The notes under the pieces are model-generated. The model saw nothing but the letters and a program-made list of their open reading frames with translations. It did not search any database and had not been told where the DNA came from. The position numbers and the translations under genes were made by a program. Positions 21,293 through 31,611 of a stretch of 64,000 bases of DNA are shown piece by piece. Position 1 is the first letter of the stretch; every line of letters starts with the position of its first letter. Origin of the DNA: Staphylococcus sp. KG4-3 (GTDB lineage: Bacteria; Bacillota; Bacilli; Staphylococcales; Staphylococcaceae); contig NZ_CP166245.1 in NCBI RefSeq assembly GCF_033597815.2, forward strand, positions 1,488,001-1,552,000. The letters are read 5' to 3'.

Positions 21293-22040
21293 ACATTTTG
21301 TTTTTAAACAGGAATGTGAAATGTTTTTCGATGAATCGTGGCGCTATTTGATATATTCGTAAAAATAAGTGCATCCATTTAGGTTCATTGATTTCTTGTT
21401 TAGTGCTAAGCATCCCTTTTATGATTTTATGAGCTAATGCATCAGGATCAAGCATTATACTTTTATATTTTTGTCTAAAGGCTAATGACGGATCTGCTTT
21501 CTCGTGAAACGGCGTGGCAATTGGTCCAGTGTTGACTGTTAATATGTGATAATTAGGTTTTTCAATACGTAATGCATTTAGCACTTGATTAAATGCTGCT
21601 TTACTAGCCCCGTAATGTGCTGCATAAGCTTGTGTTAAAAATGCAGATTGACTACCAATACCAACGATTGTAGGAAAGTGACTGAAAAATGGTTGTAATG
21701 TAGTTAATAATGTATTGAAATTAACTATATTTAAATTATAAGTTTCAAGCATCTCCTCTGTTGAATGTTGTTCTATAGATTTAAAGTAACCTAACCCCGA
21801 ACTATAAATAATACCATCAATTATTTTCCCATTAAATTGATTTTTGAGATTTAAAATTTGTTCTTGAGACTGTAAATCACATTTTAAGACTGTTAATAAT
21901 GAAGTATCATACTTATTTACTATTTTTTGTGGATTGCGTGCTAGCACAGTTACATGTACCTGTTTGTTTAGTAATATTTCTAATAAAGCTTGACCTAATC
22001 CACTTGTCCCTCCAGTCAACACATAATGCTTTCCAATCAT
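21291..22040 (-). CDS. Short-chain dehydrogenase/reductase
   Basis: An NAD(P)-dependent oxidoreductase of unknown substrate with 249 residues. The cofactor loop TGGTSGLG is at residues 9-16, and the catalytic Ser130, Tyr143 and Lys147 are in place (GIGSQSAF, YGASK). The ATG at 22040 starts just before the first strand of the fold; an in-frame start at 22103 has no ribosome site. The stop lies against the last 64-bp repeat, whose hairpin may end transcription. It is divergent from proC. Confidence 0.88.
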   Translation of the reverse strand: MIGKHYVLTGGTSGLGQALLEILLNKQVHVTVLARNPQKIVNKYDTSLLTVLKCDLQSQEQILNLKNQFNGKIIDGIIYSSGLGYFKSIEQHSTEEMLETYNLNIVNFNTLLTTLQPFFSHFPTIVGIGSQSAFLTQAYAAHYGASKAAFNQVLNALRIEKPNYHILTVNTGPIATPFHEKADPSLAFRQKYKSIMLDPDALAHKIIKGMLSTKQEINEPKWMHLFLRIYQIAPRFIEKHFTFLFKNKM

Positions 22041-22177
22041 ATAGACATCCCTACCCTTTGTTAATTTAATTACAGTATAAATGAAAAGATTTATATGTGT
22101 CATCTATAAATATTAGCCATATATTAAAACTATGTTAGTATGGATACATAAAAACTTAGAGGAAGTGAAATGTTCAC

Positions 22178-22993
22178 ATGAAACTAGTATTTTATGGTGC
22201 CGGAAATATGGCACATGCAATTTTTACAGGTATCGTTAATTCAAACGTTATTGATTCTAACGATATATATTTAACAAATCGTTCAAATGAAGTTGCTTTA
22301 AAAGAATATGCTGATGAGTTAGGCGTCAATTATAGCTATGATGATGAAGCTTTATTAAAGAATGCAGATTATGTATTTTTAGGAACAAAACCATATGATT
22401 TTGATGATTTAGCAGAAAGAATCAAACCGTATATTGTTGAAAATAATAAATTTATATCAATTATGGCAGGTTTACCAATTAGTTATATTCGTGAAAAATT
22501 AGATTTTAACAGTCCAGTTGCACGTATTATGCCAAATACGAATGCACATGTCGGTCATTCTGTAACAGGTATTAGTTTCTCTAGTAACTTTGGGGCAAAA
22601 TCAAAAGAAGAAGTTGATAGTTTAATTAATGCATTCGGTTCAGCGATAGAAGTCTCTGAAGATAATTTACATCAAGTGACTGCTATTACTGGAAGCGGAC
22701 CAGCATTTTTATATCATGTTTTTGAACAATATGTAACTGCTGGAACTAGACTAGGTCTTGAAAAAGCTCAAGTCGAAGAATCTATACGTAATTTAATTAT
22801 TGGGACAAGTAAAATGATTGAACGCTCAGAATTAAGCATGGAACAGTTGAGAAAGAACATAACTTCTAAAGGAGGCACAACACAAGCTGGCTTAAATGCA
22901 TTAAGTCAACATGACTTAGAAAGTGTCTTTGAAGAATGTTTAAGAGCAGCGGTCAACCGAAGTGTTGAATTATCAAACCAAGATGATGAATAA
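22178..22993 (+). CDS. proC: Pyrroline-5-carboxylate reductase
   Basis: ProC performs the last step of proline synthesis, reducing pyrroline-5-carboxylate with NAD(P)H. The 271-residue protein opens with the Rossmann loop YGAGNMAHAIF and has RIMPNTNAHVG, then the C-terminal dimer domain with TGSGPAFLYH and SKGGTTQAGLNAL, the P5CR signature. The ATG at 22178 is preceded by AGAGGAAGTG. It is followed by a strong terminator. Confidence 0.95.
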   Translation: MKLVFYGAGNMAHAIFTGIVNSNVIDSNDIYLTNRSNEVALKEYADELGVNYSYDDEALLKNADYVFLGTKPYDFDDLAERIKPYIVENNKFISIMAGLPISYIREKLDFNSPVARIMPNTNAHVGHSVTGISFSSNFGAKSKEEVDSLINAFGSAIEVSEDNLHQVTAITGSGPAFLYHVFEQYVTAGTRLGLEKAQVEESIRNLIIGTSKMIERSELSMEQLRKNITSKGGTTQAGLNALSQHDLESVFEECLRAAVNRSVELSNQDDE

Positions 22994-23031
22994 TTCAGAT
23001 TTAATTTAATTGGCGTTGATTAATAATTTAT

Positions 23032-23076
23032 AAAAAATGTGGTTGAGACATTTATTCTGTCTCAACCACATTTTTT
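23032..23076. terminator. Bidirectional terminator between proC and rnz
   Basis: AAAAAATGTGGTTGAGACA pairs perfectly with TGTCTCAACCACATTTTTT across a 7-nt loop. It serves the convergent proC and rnz genes. Confidence 0.92.
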
Positions 23077-23091
23077 ATTTTAAGTGAGTAA

Positions 23092-24012
23092 TTAAAATGT
23101 CCAAGAATCAAAATCTTTAACGAAAGTAAACGGTGGTGTTGAAGGTTTAGATTTAAGTGCTAAACTAATATCCTCTATTTCATCCAGAGTATATCGATTG
23201 CTTAAATGTGTGATTAAACTATATTCCACTTGTGCTACTTCTATTAAGTCAAACACGTCTTCGATATGACTGTGATGATAATTATTTGCTAAAGATTTAT
23301 CACCTTCAATATATGTACTTTCATGCACCATAACATTTGCTTTATCTGCAATAATTGCTTCATTGTTACATGGCATAGTATCACCAAATATTGCGATAAC
23401 AGGTCCTTTGGTTGCTTCTCCTTTAAAGTCTTTTGAAGTATAAATTTGGCCATTATATTCAAAAGTTTCATTATTTTTAACTTCTTGATATTTAGGACCT
23501 GGCTCGAGACCTATCTCTTTAAGGGCAGCTACATCAATTTTTCCAGATGTATAAGGAGCTTCAATACGATAACCGAATGACGGTATACCATGATTTAACA
23601 TATGTCCTTCTACATTAAAACCATTATTTTGATATGATAAATGGTCTTCTATTTCTATATATGTAATTGGATAATTTAATTTCGATTCTGACAACTGCAA
23701 AGTTGTTTCTATAAATGCTTTTATACCCTTTGGCCCAACGACAGTTAAAGGTTTTCCTTCGCCGCCTTGAAAAGACCTACTTGTTAACAAACCGGGTAAG
23801 CCAAAAATATGATCACCATGCATATGCGTAATAAAAATATGATCAACTTTACCTAATTTTATAGAGTGATGTAAGATTTGGTGTTGTGTAGCTTCACCTA
23901 CATCAAATAACCAGATACTATTGGAGTATGGTTCCAAATTTAAAGCAATAGCTTGTGTGTTACGTTCTTTTGTTGGTAGACCAGCACTCGTACCAAAAAA
24001 TGTGATTTCCAT
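23092..24012 (-). CDS. rnz: Ribonuclease Z
   Basis: RNase Z trims the 3' ends of CCA-less tRNA precursors. The 306-residue metallo-beta-lactamase fold protein has the HxHxDH zinc motif (His63, His65, Asp67, His68 in [10 protein letters not shown]), a GDT loop (AIFGDTMPC) and a further metal-binding His in THLSNRY. The ATG at 24012 follows AAGAGGAGG. It is divergent from zwf. Confidence 0.94.
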   Translation of the reverse strand: MEITFFGTSAGLPTKERNTQAIALNLEPYSNSIWLFDVGEATQHQILHHSIKLGKVDHIFITHMHGDHIFGLPGLLTSRSFQGGEGKPLTVVGPKGIKAFIETTLQLSESKLNYPITYIEIEDHLSYQNNGFNVEGHMLNHGIPSFGYRIEAPYTSGKIDVAALKEIGLEPGPKYQEVKNNETFEYNGQIYTSKDFKGEATKGPVIAIFGDTMPCNNEAIIADKANVMVHESTYIEGDKSLANNYHHSHIEDVFDLIEVAQVEYSLITHLSNRYTLDEIEDISLALKSKPSTPPFTFVKDFDSWTF

Positions 24013-24162
24013 GCATATGCCTCCTCTTCTTGTTCACATTTTATCACAGAAAAGAATAAAAAATATATTAAAAATAAATTCTTTCAAGCAAAATGGTAGG
24101 AACATGTTTGATTATTGTTCTATAATAAATAGAGATTTATAAAAAGAATTGAGGTTTTGATC

Positions 24163-25647
24163 TTGAATACTAAAAATAAAGACATTCCATGCTTAATAAC
24201 AATTTTTGGTGCAACTGGGGATTTGAGTCATAGAAAATTATTCCCATCATTGTTCCATTTATATCAACAAGAAAATTTAAATGAACAAGTTGCTATAATT
24301 GGTATTGGTAGAAGAGACTTAACAAATGATGATTTCCGTAATCAAGTGAAGTCATCAATACAAGAACATGTTAAAGATACAAAACATTTAGATAAATTTA
24401 TGGAACACGTTTTTTATCATAAGCATGATGTTAGTGATGAAGCGAGTTATCAATCATTACTAGAAGTAAGTAATAAGCTTGATAGTGAATTCCAGCTAAA
24501 TGGCAATAGACTGTTTTATTTAGCAATGGCACCTAAATTCTTCGGTGTAATTTCAGATTATTTGAAATCATCTGGATTAACAGATACAACAGGCTTCAAA
24601 CGCCTTGTTATTGAAAAACCATTTGGTACGGATTTAGCATCAGCTGAAAAATTAAATGAGCAATTACGTCGTTCATTTAAAGAAGAAGAGATTTATCGTA
24701 TCGATCATTACTTAGGTAAAGATATGGTACAAAATATTGAAGTATTACGTTTTGCTAATGCAATGTTTGAACCTCTATGGAACAATAAATATATTTCTAA
24801 TATTCAAGTTACATCTTCAGAAGTGCTTGGTGTTGAAGACAGAGGTGGTTATTACGAATCTAGTGGTGCGCTAAAAGATATGGTACAAAACCATATGTTA
24901 CAAATGGTTGCCCTACTTGCTATGGAAGCGCCGATCAGCTTAAATAGTGAAGACATCAGAGCCGAAAAAGTAAAAGCATTAAAGTCATTACGTAAACTTG
25001 AAACAGAAGAAGTACGCCATAACTTTGTCCGTGGACAATACGACGAAGGCACAATTGATGGTAAAAAAGTTCCTAAATATAGAGATGAAGATAGAGTAGC
25101 TGAAGATTCTACAACGCCTACATTTGTATCAGGGAAATTAACTATTGATAACTTTAGATGGGCTGGCGTGCCGTTCTATATTAGAACTGGTAAACGAATG
25201 AAGAGCAAAACAATTCAAGTAGTCGTTGAATTCAAGGAAGTTCCTATGAATTTATATTATGAAACAGATAAAAAATTAGATTCTAATTTACTTGTTATAA
25301 ATATCCAACCTAATGAAGGCGTATCACTACATTTAAATGCAAAGAAAAATGTCCAAGGTATTGAAACTGAACCTGTTCAATTATCTTATGCTATGAGTGC
25401 ACAAGATAAGATGAATACAGTAGATGCATATGAAAACTTATTATTTGATTGTTTAAATGGAGATGCTACAAACTTTACTCATTGGGAAGAATTAAAATCT
25501 ACTTGGAAATTTGTAGATGCTATACAAGAAGAATGGAATCAAAACGAACCAGAATTCCCTAACTATGAATCAGGTTCAAATGGTCCGTTGGAAAGTGATT
25601 TACTATTAAGTAGAGATGGTTTCCATTGGTGGGACGATATTCATTAA
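24163..25647 (+). CDS. zwf: Glucose-6-phosphate 1-dehydrogenase
   Basis: Zwf oxidises glucose 6-phosphate to 6-phosphogluconolactone with NADP, opening the pentose phosphate pathway. It has the NADP loop GATGDLSHRK near residues 16-25 and the active site RIDHYLGKD near 180. I chose the TTG at 24163, 8 nt after GAGG, giving 494 residues (NTKNKDIPCLITIF); a TTG two codons earlier is only 2 nt from the ribosome site. gnd, for the third step of the pathway, lies 4.5 kb downstream on the other strand. Confidence 0.95.
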   Translation: MNTKNKDIPCLITIFGATGDLSHRKLFPSLFHLYQQENLNEQVAIIGIGRRDLTNDDFRNQVKSSIQEHVKDTKHLDKFMEHVFYHKHDVSDEASYQSLLEVSNKLDSEFQLNGNRLFYLAMAPKFFGVISDYLKSSGLTDTTGFKRLVIEKPFGTDLASAEKLNEQLRRSFKEEEIYRIDHYLGKDMVQNIEVLRFANAMFEPLWNNKYISNIQVTSSEVLGVEDRGGYYESSGALKDMVQNHMLQMVALLAMEAPISLNSEDIRAEKVKALKSLRKLETEEVRHNFVRGQYDEGTIDGKKVPKYRDEDRVAEDSTTPTFVSGKLTIDNFRWAGVPFYIRTGKRMKSKTIQVVVEFKEVPMNLYYETDKKLDSNLLVINIQPNEGVSLHLNAKKNVQGIETEPVQLSYAMSAQDKMNTVDAYENLLFDCLNGDATNFTHWEELKSTWKFVDAIQEEWNQNEPEFPNYESGSNGPLESDLLLSRDGFHWWDDIH

Positions 25648-26056
25648 TTATAAAGTGAAAAATATGTGGTTTAAATATAAAGTTGCTTTATAAAACCACA
25701 ATTATCTAGCTATTAAGGTTTGATGCCTTGAGTGACCTATATTAATTACCTCATTTATTGGTTATTAAAAGATTTATATTAAGAGAGCATGACGTGAAAT
25801 CAATTACAAATATTTGATTTCAGTCTCGCTCTCTTTTTTCTTATATCTTTTTTGTGTTATTATTTAATTTGTTGAAGTAAAATAATGGGCTAAAACCAGT
25901 TATTTACATTTTACCCTATTAATTATTTTTTAGATGTAAGTGGAACGAAAATGATGTAGAATATACTTAATTAGTAAATATACAAAACATATAGATATAG
26001 CATTAAAATGGTTTGAAAAGTGAACAGTAGTTAATTGAAAATTAGGAGTGAAAGTT
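25648..26056. other. zwf to AraC-regulator gap with a large hairpin
   Basis: A 409-bp gap with no credible gene. At about 25781-25840 AGAGAGC-x-TGAC and TGAAATCAA pair with TTGATTTCA and GTC-x-GCTCTCT, followed by TTTTTTCTT, a likely terminator for zwf although 135 bp away. Its outline resembles the repeat-type hairpin at 46823-46883. The remaining 200 bp should carry the promoter of the AraC-type gene. Confidence 0.6.
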
Positions 26057-26929
26057 TTGGACGTTATCAAGCAAATACAACAGGCAATTGTTTATATTGA
26101 GGATCATTTGCTAGAGCCTTTTCATTTGCAATCACTCAGTGATTACGTTGGTCTTTCACCTTATCATCTTGATCAATCTTTTAAAATGATAGTTGGTCAA
26201 TCCCCCACTGAATATGCTAGAGCTCGTAGAATGACTTTGGCAGCAAAAGAAATTATCAGTGGATCAAGTCGATTAGTAGATGTTGCAAAAAAGTATAATT
26301 ATGCTAACACAAATGATTTTGCAAATGACTTTAGCGATTTTCATGGTGTCTCACCTATACAAGTAAATACAAAGCGTGATGAATTAAAGATGCAAGCTCG
26401 ACTTTATATCAAACTTACAACAACAGAAAAACCGCCAAATGCTTATCGTTTAGAGGATACACAAGGTATTTCATTAGTGGGTTATGCTCAGTTTGTTGAT
26501 TCAGAACATTTAGAAAATCCATTTAAAGTGCCAGACTTTTTAGACGATTTACTAAATGAAGGGAAAATAACTGAGCTTCAACGCTATAATGATATTAGCC
26601 CACATGAATTGTTTGTCGTTAACTGTCCATTAGATGAAGGCATGGAAATATTTGTTGGTGTTCCAAGTGAAAGATACCCTGCTCATCTAGAAAGTCGTTT
26701 TTTACCAGAAAGACAATATGCAAAATTTAATTTGCAAGGAGAACTCGATTACGTAGTAAATGAAGCATGGTATTATATTGAAACTAGCTTACAGATGACT
26801 TTGCCGTACGAACATAATAGTCTTTATGTAGAAATTTATCCTTTCGATATTTCATTTGACGATCCATTCACTAAAGTTCAATTATGGATGCCTGTCGATC
26901 AAGAACAATATGTAACAGATGATTTTTAA
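26057..26929 (+). CDS. AraC-family regulator with GyrI-like ligand-binding domain
   Basis: The N-terminal 100 residues hold the two helix-turn-helix motifs of AraC proteins (LSDYVGLSPYHLDQSFKMIVG and VAKKYNYANTNDFANDFSDFHGVSP). From about residue 120 a GyrI-like/effector domain follows (GISLVGYAQF, EIFVGVPSERYP, YAKFNLQGEL), of the kind that binds drugs or small ligands. The target genes are unknown. I chose the TTG at 26057, 8 nt after AGGAG (290 residues); a GTG at 26048 overlaps that site. It is a single-gene unit. Confidence 0.85.
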   Translation: MDVIKQIQQAIVYIEDHLLEPFHLQSLSDYVGLSPYHLDQSFKMIVGQSPTEYARARRMTLAAKEIISGSSRLVDVAKKYNYANTNDFANDFSDFHGVSPIQVNTKRDELKMQARLYIKLTTTEKPPNAYRLEDTQGISLVGYAQFVDSEHLENPFKVPDFLDDLLNEGKITELQRYNDISPHELFVVNCPLDEGMEIFVGVPSERYPAHLESRFLPERQYAKFNLQGELDYVVNEAWYYIETSLQMTLPYEHNSLYVEIYPFDISFDDPFTKVQLWMPVDQEQYVTDDF

Positions 26930-27239
26930 ATAGTGTCGTTGCGAAGAATGATTACAAGTTTGTTGTATTAATGCAAATCATAAAATGCATAAATGAAAAA
27001 CTACCAACAAAAACAGGCGCTTTGCTGGCAGTAAGATTAAAAATGAATATATTTTGGTAGTTTCTCAAAGTTAGTAAAACTTTAAATTCAAAATATATTC
27101 CGAAGCAGTATTTAATATAATTAAATATTATTGTTGGTATAGGTTGGCGATATCTTAGTAAAATTTAGATGTCGTTAGCCTGTACTTTTTATTACCATTC
27201 TTTCATACATTAATCTATTCATTTCTCAAACGTTAATTA
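26930..27239. other. AraC-regulator to malA gap with inverted repeats
   Basis: A 310-bp gap. AAACTACCAA at 26998-27007 and TTGGTAGTTT at 27054-27063 are perfect 10-bp arms around about 46 nt. At about 27141-27192 AGGTTGGCGATATCT pairs along its full length, allowing G-U pairs, with AGATGTCGTTAGCCT in a plus-strand transcript and is followed by TACTTTTTATT, so it probably terminates the AraC-type gene. I see no ORF. Confidence 0.55.
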
Positions 27240-28889
27240 TTATATAGATACAACAAATGCTTCAAATGGCTTTATAGCATTAATGTCTATTGCTTCATCA
27301 TTATAATTATGAAGTAAAATATTATTCTTGTTTATTGGGCCATTATATTTAAACGTAGCAGTTTGATTTGTTAAATTACCTACAATTAGTACTTTTTTAT
27401 TATTTAATATTCTAGTATAAGCAAATACTTGTTCATTATTCTTATCTACTAAGTCGAATGTACCGTATGTGTATATATCATCAGATTTTTTTAAAATAAT
27501 TAATGATTTATAAAAGTTTAATATTGAGTTTGGATCTTGTTGCTGACTAGCAACATTAATTGCTTTATAATTTGGGTTTACAGGAAACCAAGGAGTATGT
27601 TCTGAAAAACCACCATTTGTTTGGTCATTCCATTGCATTGGTGTTCTTGAATTATCCCTGTTTTCCATTTTATGTTTTTCCAATAATGCAGAAACATCTC
27701 CATTTTGTGATTTAACAATATTATATTCGTTAATTACTGCAACATCATTGAAGGTTTCTACACTTTCAAAAGGATAGTTTGTCATACCAATTTCTTGTCC
27801 TTGGTAAATAAATGGCGTACCTTGTTGTAAGAAATAAACAATAGCATGGCTTGTAGCTGATTCATACCAATAACTTTGGTCGTCACCCCATGTAGAGACG
27901 CGACGAGGTTGGTCATGGTTCTCTATAAATAATGCATTCCATCCTATATTCTCTAATTGCTTCTGCCATCTATTAAGAACATCTTTATAGGCTTTGACAT
28001 CAAATTTAGAATCACCAGTATTCCATAAGCCTAAATGCTCAAATTGGAATATCATATTAAACTTTCCTTCGTTTTCCCCTACCCATTCCACTGCATTTTC
28101 CGGATTTACACCATTTGCTTCACCGACTGTCATAACATCGTACTGACTCAATGATTTTTCTTTCATTTCTTGTAACCAACTTTGAATTCCAGGTTGGTTC
28201 ATATCCACATCAAATGCAGGGGCATAAGTTTTGCCTTCTGGTACAGGTAAATCTCCTGCTTCAAACGATTTCTTAATATGAGTGATAGCATCTACTCTAA
28301 AACCATCGATTCCTTTTTCAAACCACCAATTCATCATTTCAAAAATAGCATTACGAACCTCTGAATTGTCCCAATTTAAGTCTGGCTGTTTTTTACTAAA
28401 TAAGTGGAAGTAATATTCACCTGTTATTTCATCATATTCCCATGTAGAACCATTAAATATACTTTCCCAATTATTAGGTTCTGATCCATCAGGTTTTGGT
28501 TCTTGCCATATATACCAATCACGTTTAGGATTATCTTTACTGGATTTGGATTCTATAAACCATGGATGTTCATCAGAAGTATGATTAACAACTAGATCAA
28601 GAATCAATTTCATGCCACGTTGATGAACACCTTCAAGCAATGAATTAAAATCATCCATTGTTCCAAATTCATCCATAATATCAGTATAATCACTAATATC
28701 ATAACCGTTATCATCGTTAGGGGATTTATACATAGGGCTTAACCATATCACATCAATCCCTAATTCATTTAAGTAATCTAACTTTTCAATAACACCAGGT
28801 AAATCGCCAATACCATCATTATTAGAATCATTAAAACTTCTCGGATAAACTTGGTAAGCTACTGCTTCTTTCCACCATTGTTTGTTCAT
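27240..28889 (-). CDS. malA: Alpha-glucosidase (GH13, maltase or oligo-1,6-glucosidase type)
   Basis: It hydrolyses maltose and short alpha-glucans in the cytoplasm. The 549-residue protein shows the GH13 landmarks: VVNHTSDEHPW, the nucleophile Asp in DGFRVDAITH, the acid/base Glu in GEANGV and the ENHDQPR motif. I chose the ATG at 28889 (MNKQWWKEAVAYQVYPRSF), which has GGGGGT upstream; a start at 28928 lies inside malR. The gene begins 1 bp after the malR stop, so the two are probably coupled. Confidence 0.93.
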   Translation of the reverse strand: MNKQWWKEAVAYQVYPRSFNDSNNDGIGDLPGVIEKLDYLNELGIDVIWLSPMYKSPNDDNGYDISDYTDIMDEFGTMDDFNSLLEGVHQRGMKLILDLVVNHTSDEHPWFIESKSSKDNPKRDWYIWQEPKPDGSEPNNWESIFNGSTWEYDEITGEYYFHLFSKKQPDLNWDNSEVRNAIFEMMNWWFEKGIDGFRVDAITHIKKSFEAGDLPVPEGKTYAPAFDVDMNQPGIQSWLQEMKEKSLSQYDVMTVGEANGVNPENAVEWVGENEGKFNMIFQFEHLGLWNTGDSKFDVKAYKDVLNRWQKQLENIGWNALFIENHDQPRRVSTWGDDQSYWYESATSHAIVYFLQQGTPFIYQGQEIGMTNYPFESVETFNDVAVINEYNIVKSQNGDVSALLEKHKMENRDNSRTPMQWNDQTNGGFSEHTPWFPVNPNYKAINVASQQQDPNSILNFYKSLIILKKSDDIYTYGTFDLVDKNNEQVFAYTRILNNKKVLIVGNLTNQTATFKYNGPINKNNILLHNYNDEAIDINAIKPFEAFVVSI

Positions 28890-28890
28890 A

Positions 28891-29904
28891 CTATACCCCC
28901 TGAATTGTTGTCGTTGAATCACGTTCAATAATTGTTGTTTGTATTAATTTATTAAAATCTACTATATCGTGCCCTTGGATTACGTTTATAACTGATTCAG
29001 CTGCTACTTCACCGAGTGATTTTGGATAGATATTCACCGTTGTTTGTGGTGGAGATGCAAATACATTTAGATAAGAATCGTTAAATGTTGCTGTTTGAAT
29101 ATCTGTAGGAATATGCAACTTTAATTCATAAAACACACTCAATATCAGGTGATTCAGTAACGTGTCGGTTGTAATTACGATAGTAGGTAATGTACGATAT
29201 TTAATGAGCTCTTGAAAAAATGACCTAATATGTTGGCGATTTTTATCAAAATATACAATTTCTGTAAGTGAGCCAGCCTGTTCTATAGCTTTTAGATGCC
29301 CTGCTACTCTATCTTTTACAACTTCATAGTCGCCAGTTTCTGCTACAAATAAAAATTTATTATGTCCTTTATCAATTAATAGACGTGTTAATGATTGTGA
29401 TGCACTAACATTGTCATTGTCTATATGTATGATGCCATCATTTGTTAAAGATTTACCAATAATCACATACGGCATAGCATGTGCCTTTAATATATCAATT
29501 ATAGGATCATCCTTTTTAGAATAAAGTACTATAAATCCATCAACAGAATGATAATGAATCATTTCCTGCACTTCTAGTTCTATTCCTATAGTCTCATTAT
29601 TTGTAGTTGAAATTGTGGAATAACCATGGTTTTTACATTCACTAAAAATACCTGAAAGTACATCTATAACAAATGGGTTTTGACTATCTTCAATAGAAGC
29701 AGACTTTTGTATAATACCAATTGTATTTGACTGTTTTGTTGCTAACGTTCTCGCCGCTTGATTTGGTTGATAATTGAAAGCTTTCATAGTTGCCTTTACT
29801 TTTTCACGTGTATGCGTACTAATTCTTGGATTACCACGAATGACTCTTGAAACAGTTGAAGCTGAAACATTTGCAGCTTGTGCAATATCTTTAATTGTGA
29901 CCAT
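28891..29904 (-). CDS. malR: Maltose operon repressor (LacI family)
   Basis: The 337-residue protein has a LacI-type helix-turn-helix at residues 1-25 (VTIKDIAQAANVSASTVSRVI) with hinge helix NQAARTLA, then a periplasmic-binding-like sugar domain. Its place ahead of malA points to control by maltose or a derivative. The ATG at 29904 is 7 nt after AAAGGAT; the ATG at 29913 overlaps that site. A LacI-type palindrome with a consensus promoter lies 84 bp upstream. Confidence 0.9.
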   Translation of the reverse strand: MVTIKDIAQAANVSASTVSRVIRGNPRISTHTREKVKATMKAFNYQPNQAARTLATKQSNTIGIIQKSASIEDSQNPFVIDVLSGIFSECKNHGYSTISTTNNETIGIELEVQEMIHYHSVDGFIVLYSKKDDPIIDILKAHAMPYVIIGKSLTNDGIIHIDNDNVSASQSLTRLLIDKGHNKFLFVAETGDYEVVKDRVAGHLKAIEQAGSLTEIVYFDKNRQHIRSFFQELIKYRTLPTIVITTDTLLNHLILSVFYELKLHIPTDIQTATFNDSYLNVFASPPQTTVNIYPKSLGEVAAESVINVIQGHDIVDFNKLIQTTIIERDSTTTIQGV

Positions 29905-29956
29905 AAACGTCATCCTTTATTTAGTTTCAAAAGCAAACTTTATGTTACTAACTCTT

Positions 29957-29985
29957 ATAATAATTAAAGCTATTTAGCATGTCAA
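29957..29985 (-). promoter_or_regulatory. Promoter of malRA
   Basis: On the minus strand TTGACA (29985-29980) and TATTAT (29962-29957) are separated by 17 bp. This is a perfect -35 and near-perfect -10 at the optimal spacing, placed about 50 bp before the malR start. Confidence 0.8.
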
Positions 29986-29987
29986 AG

Positions 29988-30013
29988 AATATGTGCAAAC
30001 GTTTGCACATATT
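29988..30013. promoter_or_regulatory. LacI-type operator palindrome next to the malR promoter
   Basis: AATATGTGCAAAC at 29988-30000 is followed directly by its exact reverse complement at 30001-30013, a 26-bp perfect palindrome. The core GCAAACGTTTGC with central CG is the form bound by LacI-family repressors such as MalR or CcpA. It abuts the -35 box. Confidence 0.85.
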
Positions 30014-30052
30014 GGTTGTTTTTCTAATTTATCAAGTTTTACAAGATACAAA

Positions 30053-30096
30053 AACTACCCGTAACTAAAGACATATGTCTCTAGTTACGGGTAGTT
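30053..30096 (-). terminator. Terminator of gnd
   Basis: AACTACCCGTAACTA pairs perfectly with TAGTTACGGGTAGTT, and AGACAT/ATGTCT extends the stem. T-rich sequence (TTTTTGTATC) follows on the minus strand. It lies 32 bp past the gnd stop. Confidence 0.88.
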
Positions 30097-30127
30097 CATT
30101 TTTATAAAATTAAATCAAGGGTTAATC

Positions 30128-31537
30128 TTAATCTTCAATCCATTGTGTATGGAATACGCCATCACGATCTTTACGCTCATAAGTATGTGCGCCAAAATAA
30201 TCACGTTGAGCTTGGATTAAGTTAGCTGGTAAGTTTTCTGAGCGATAACTATCATAATAGTTAATACTTGCAGAGAAACCAGGTGTTGGTACACCGTTTT
30301 GAACACCAGTTGCGACTACATCACGTAATGCATCTTGATAATTCGTTACAATATCTTTGAAGTATGGATCTAATAATAAGTTTTGTAATTCAGTATCATT
30401 ATCATATGCTTCTTTGATTTTTTGTAGGAATTGCGCACGAATAATACAACCTTCACGCCAAATCATAGCTAATTCGCCAAGTTTTAAATTCCATTCGTTA
30501 TCTTCACTAGCTTTTCTCATTTGAGCGAAACCTTGTGCATATGAACAAATTTTACTCATATATAATGCTTTACGAATTTTTTCAAGGAACTCATCTTTAC
30601 TTCCTTCGAATTTAGCACTTGGACCATTTAATTGTTTAGAAGCGTTAACACGCTCTTCTTTTATTGAAGAAATAAAACGAGCAAATACTGACTCAGTAAT
30701 AATTGTCAGTGGAATACCTAATTCTAAAGCGTTGATTGATGTCCATTTACCTGTACCTTTTTGGCCGGCAGTATCTAGAATTTGTTCAACTAAAGCTTCG
30801 TCTTTACCTTCATCTAGTTTAGTAAAGATATCACCAGTAATTTCGATTAGATAACTTGATAATTCGCCAGCATTCCAATCTTTAAAAGTTTTTGAAATTT
30901 CTTCATGAGACATACCTAGTAAATCTTTCATCATTGCATAACTTTCTGCAATTAATTGCATATCTGCATATTCAATGCCATTGTGGACCATTTTTACGTA
31001 ATGACCAGCACCGTTAGGGCCAATATAAGCGACACAAGCAGCTCCGTCATCAGCTTTGGCTGAGATTGATTCTAAAATATGACTTACTTTATCGAATGCT
31101 TCTTCTTGACCGCCTGGCATTAATGAAGGACCAGTTAATGCCCCAACTTCACCACCAGATACACCCATTCCGATAAAGTTAACACCACTCTCAGCAAGTG
31201 CTTTATTACGTCTAATAGTATCTTGATAGTTCGTATTACCACCATCAATTAAGATATCATCGTTATCTAATAATGGTAATAAGCTCTCAATTGTTGCATC
31301 TGTTGCAGGTCCAGCTTTAACCATTAATAAAATTTTGCGGGGCTTTTCTAGAGAATTAACAAATTCCTCTATAGAGTACGTTGGATGTATGTTTTTACCT
31401 TCAGATTCTGTAACCATTTCATCCGTTTTTGCAGATGAGCGATTAAAAACCGAAACGCTGTATCCACGTGATTCAATATTCCAAGCTAGGTTTTTACCCA
31501 TTACGGCTAAACCTACTACACCAATTTGTTGTGTCAT
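30128..31537 (-). CDS. gnd: 6-phosphogluconate dehydrogenase (decarboxylating)
   Basis: Gnd converts 6-phosphogluconate to ribulose 5-phosphate and CO2, reducing NADP. The 469-residue protein has the N-terminal cofactor loop [12 protein letters not shown], the catalytic [15 protein letters not shown] and, near the C-terminus, the substrate-binding GxHTYERKD type end ([13 protein letters not shown]). It is a single-gene unit with its own terminator. The ATG at 31537 follows GAGAGG. Confidence 0.96.
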   Translation of the reverse strand: MTQQIGVVGLAVMGKNLAWNIESRGYSVSVFNRSSAKTDEMVTESEGKNIHPTYSIEEFVNSLEKPRKILLMVKAGPATDATIESLLPLLDNDDILIDGGNTNYQDTIRRNKALAESGVNFIGMGVSGGEVGALTGPSLMPGGQEEAFDKVSHILESISAKADDGAACVAYIGPNGAGHYVKMVHNGIEYADMQLIAESYAMMKDLLGMSHEEISKTFKDWNAGELSSYLIEITGDIFTKLDEGKDEALVEQILDTAGQKGTGKWTSINALELGIPLTIITESVFARFISSIKEERVNASKQLNGPSAKFEGSKDEFLEKIRKALYMSKICSYAQGFAQMRKASEDNEWNLKLGELAMIWREGCIIRAQFLQKIKEAYDNDTELQNLLLDPYFKDIVTNYQDALRDVVATGVQNGVPTPGFSASINYYDSYRSENLPANLIQAQRDYFGAHTYERKDRDGVFHTQWIED

Positions 31538-31611
31538 ATTACTAACCTCTCTTATTAAAGTTTTCTAGTATATTGTATCATAAAGACGTAAGAATATTCA
31601 CTTAATCAGTT

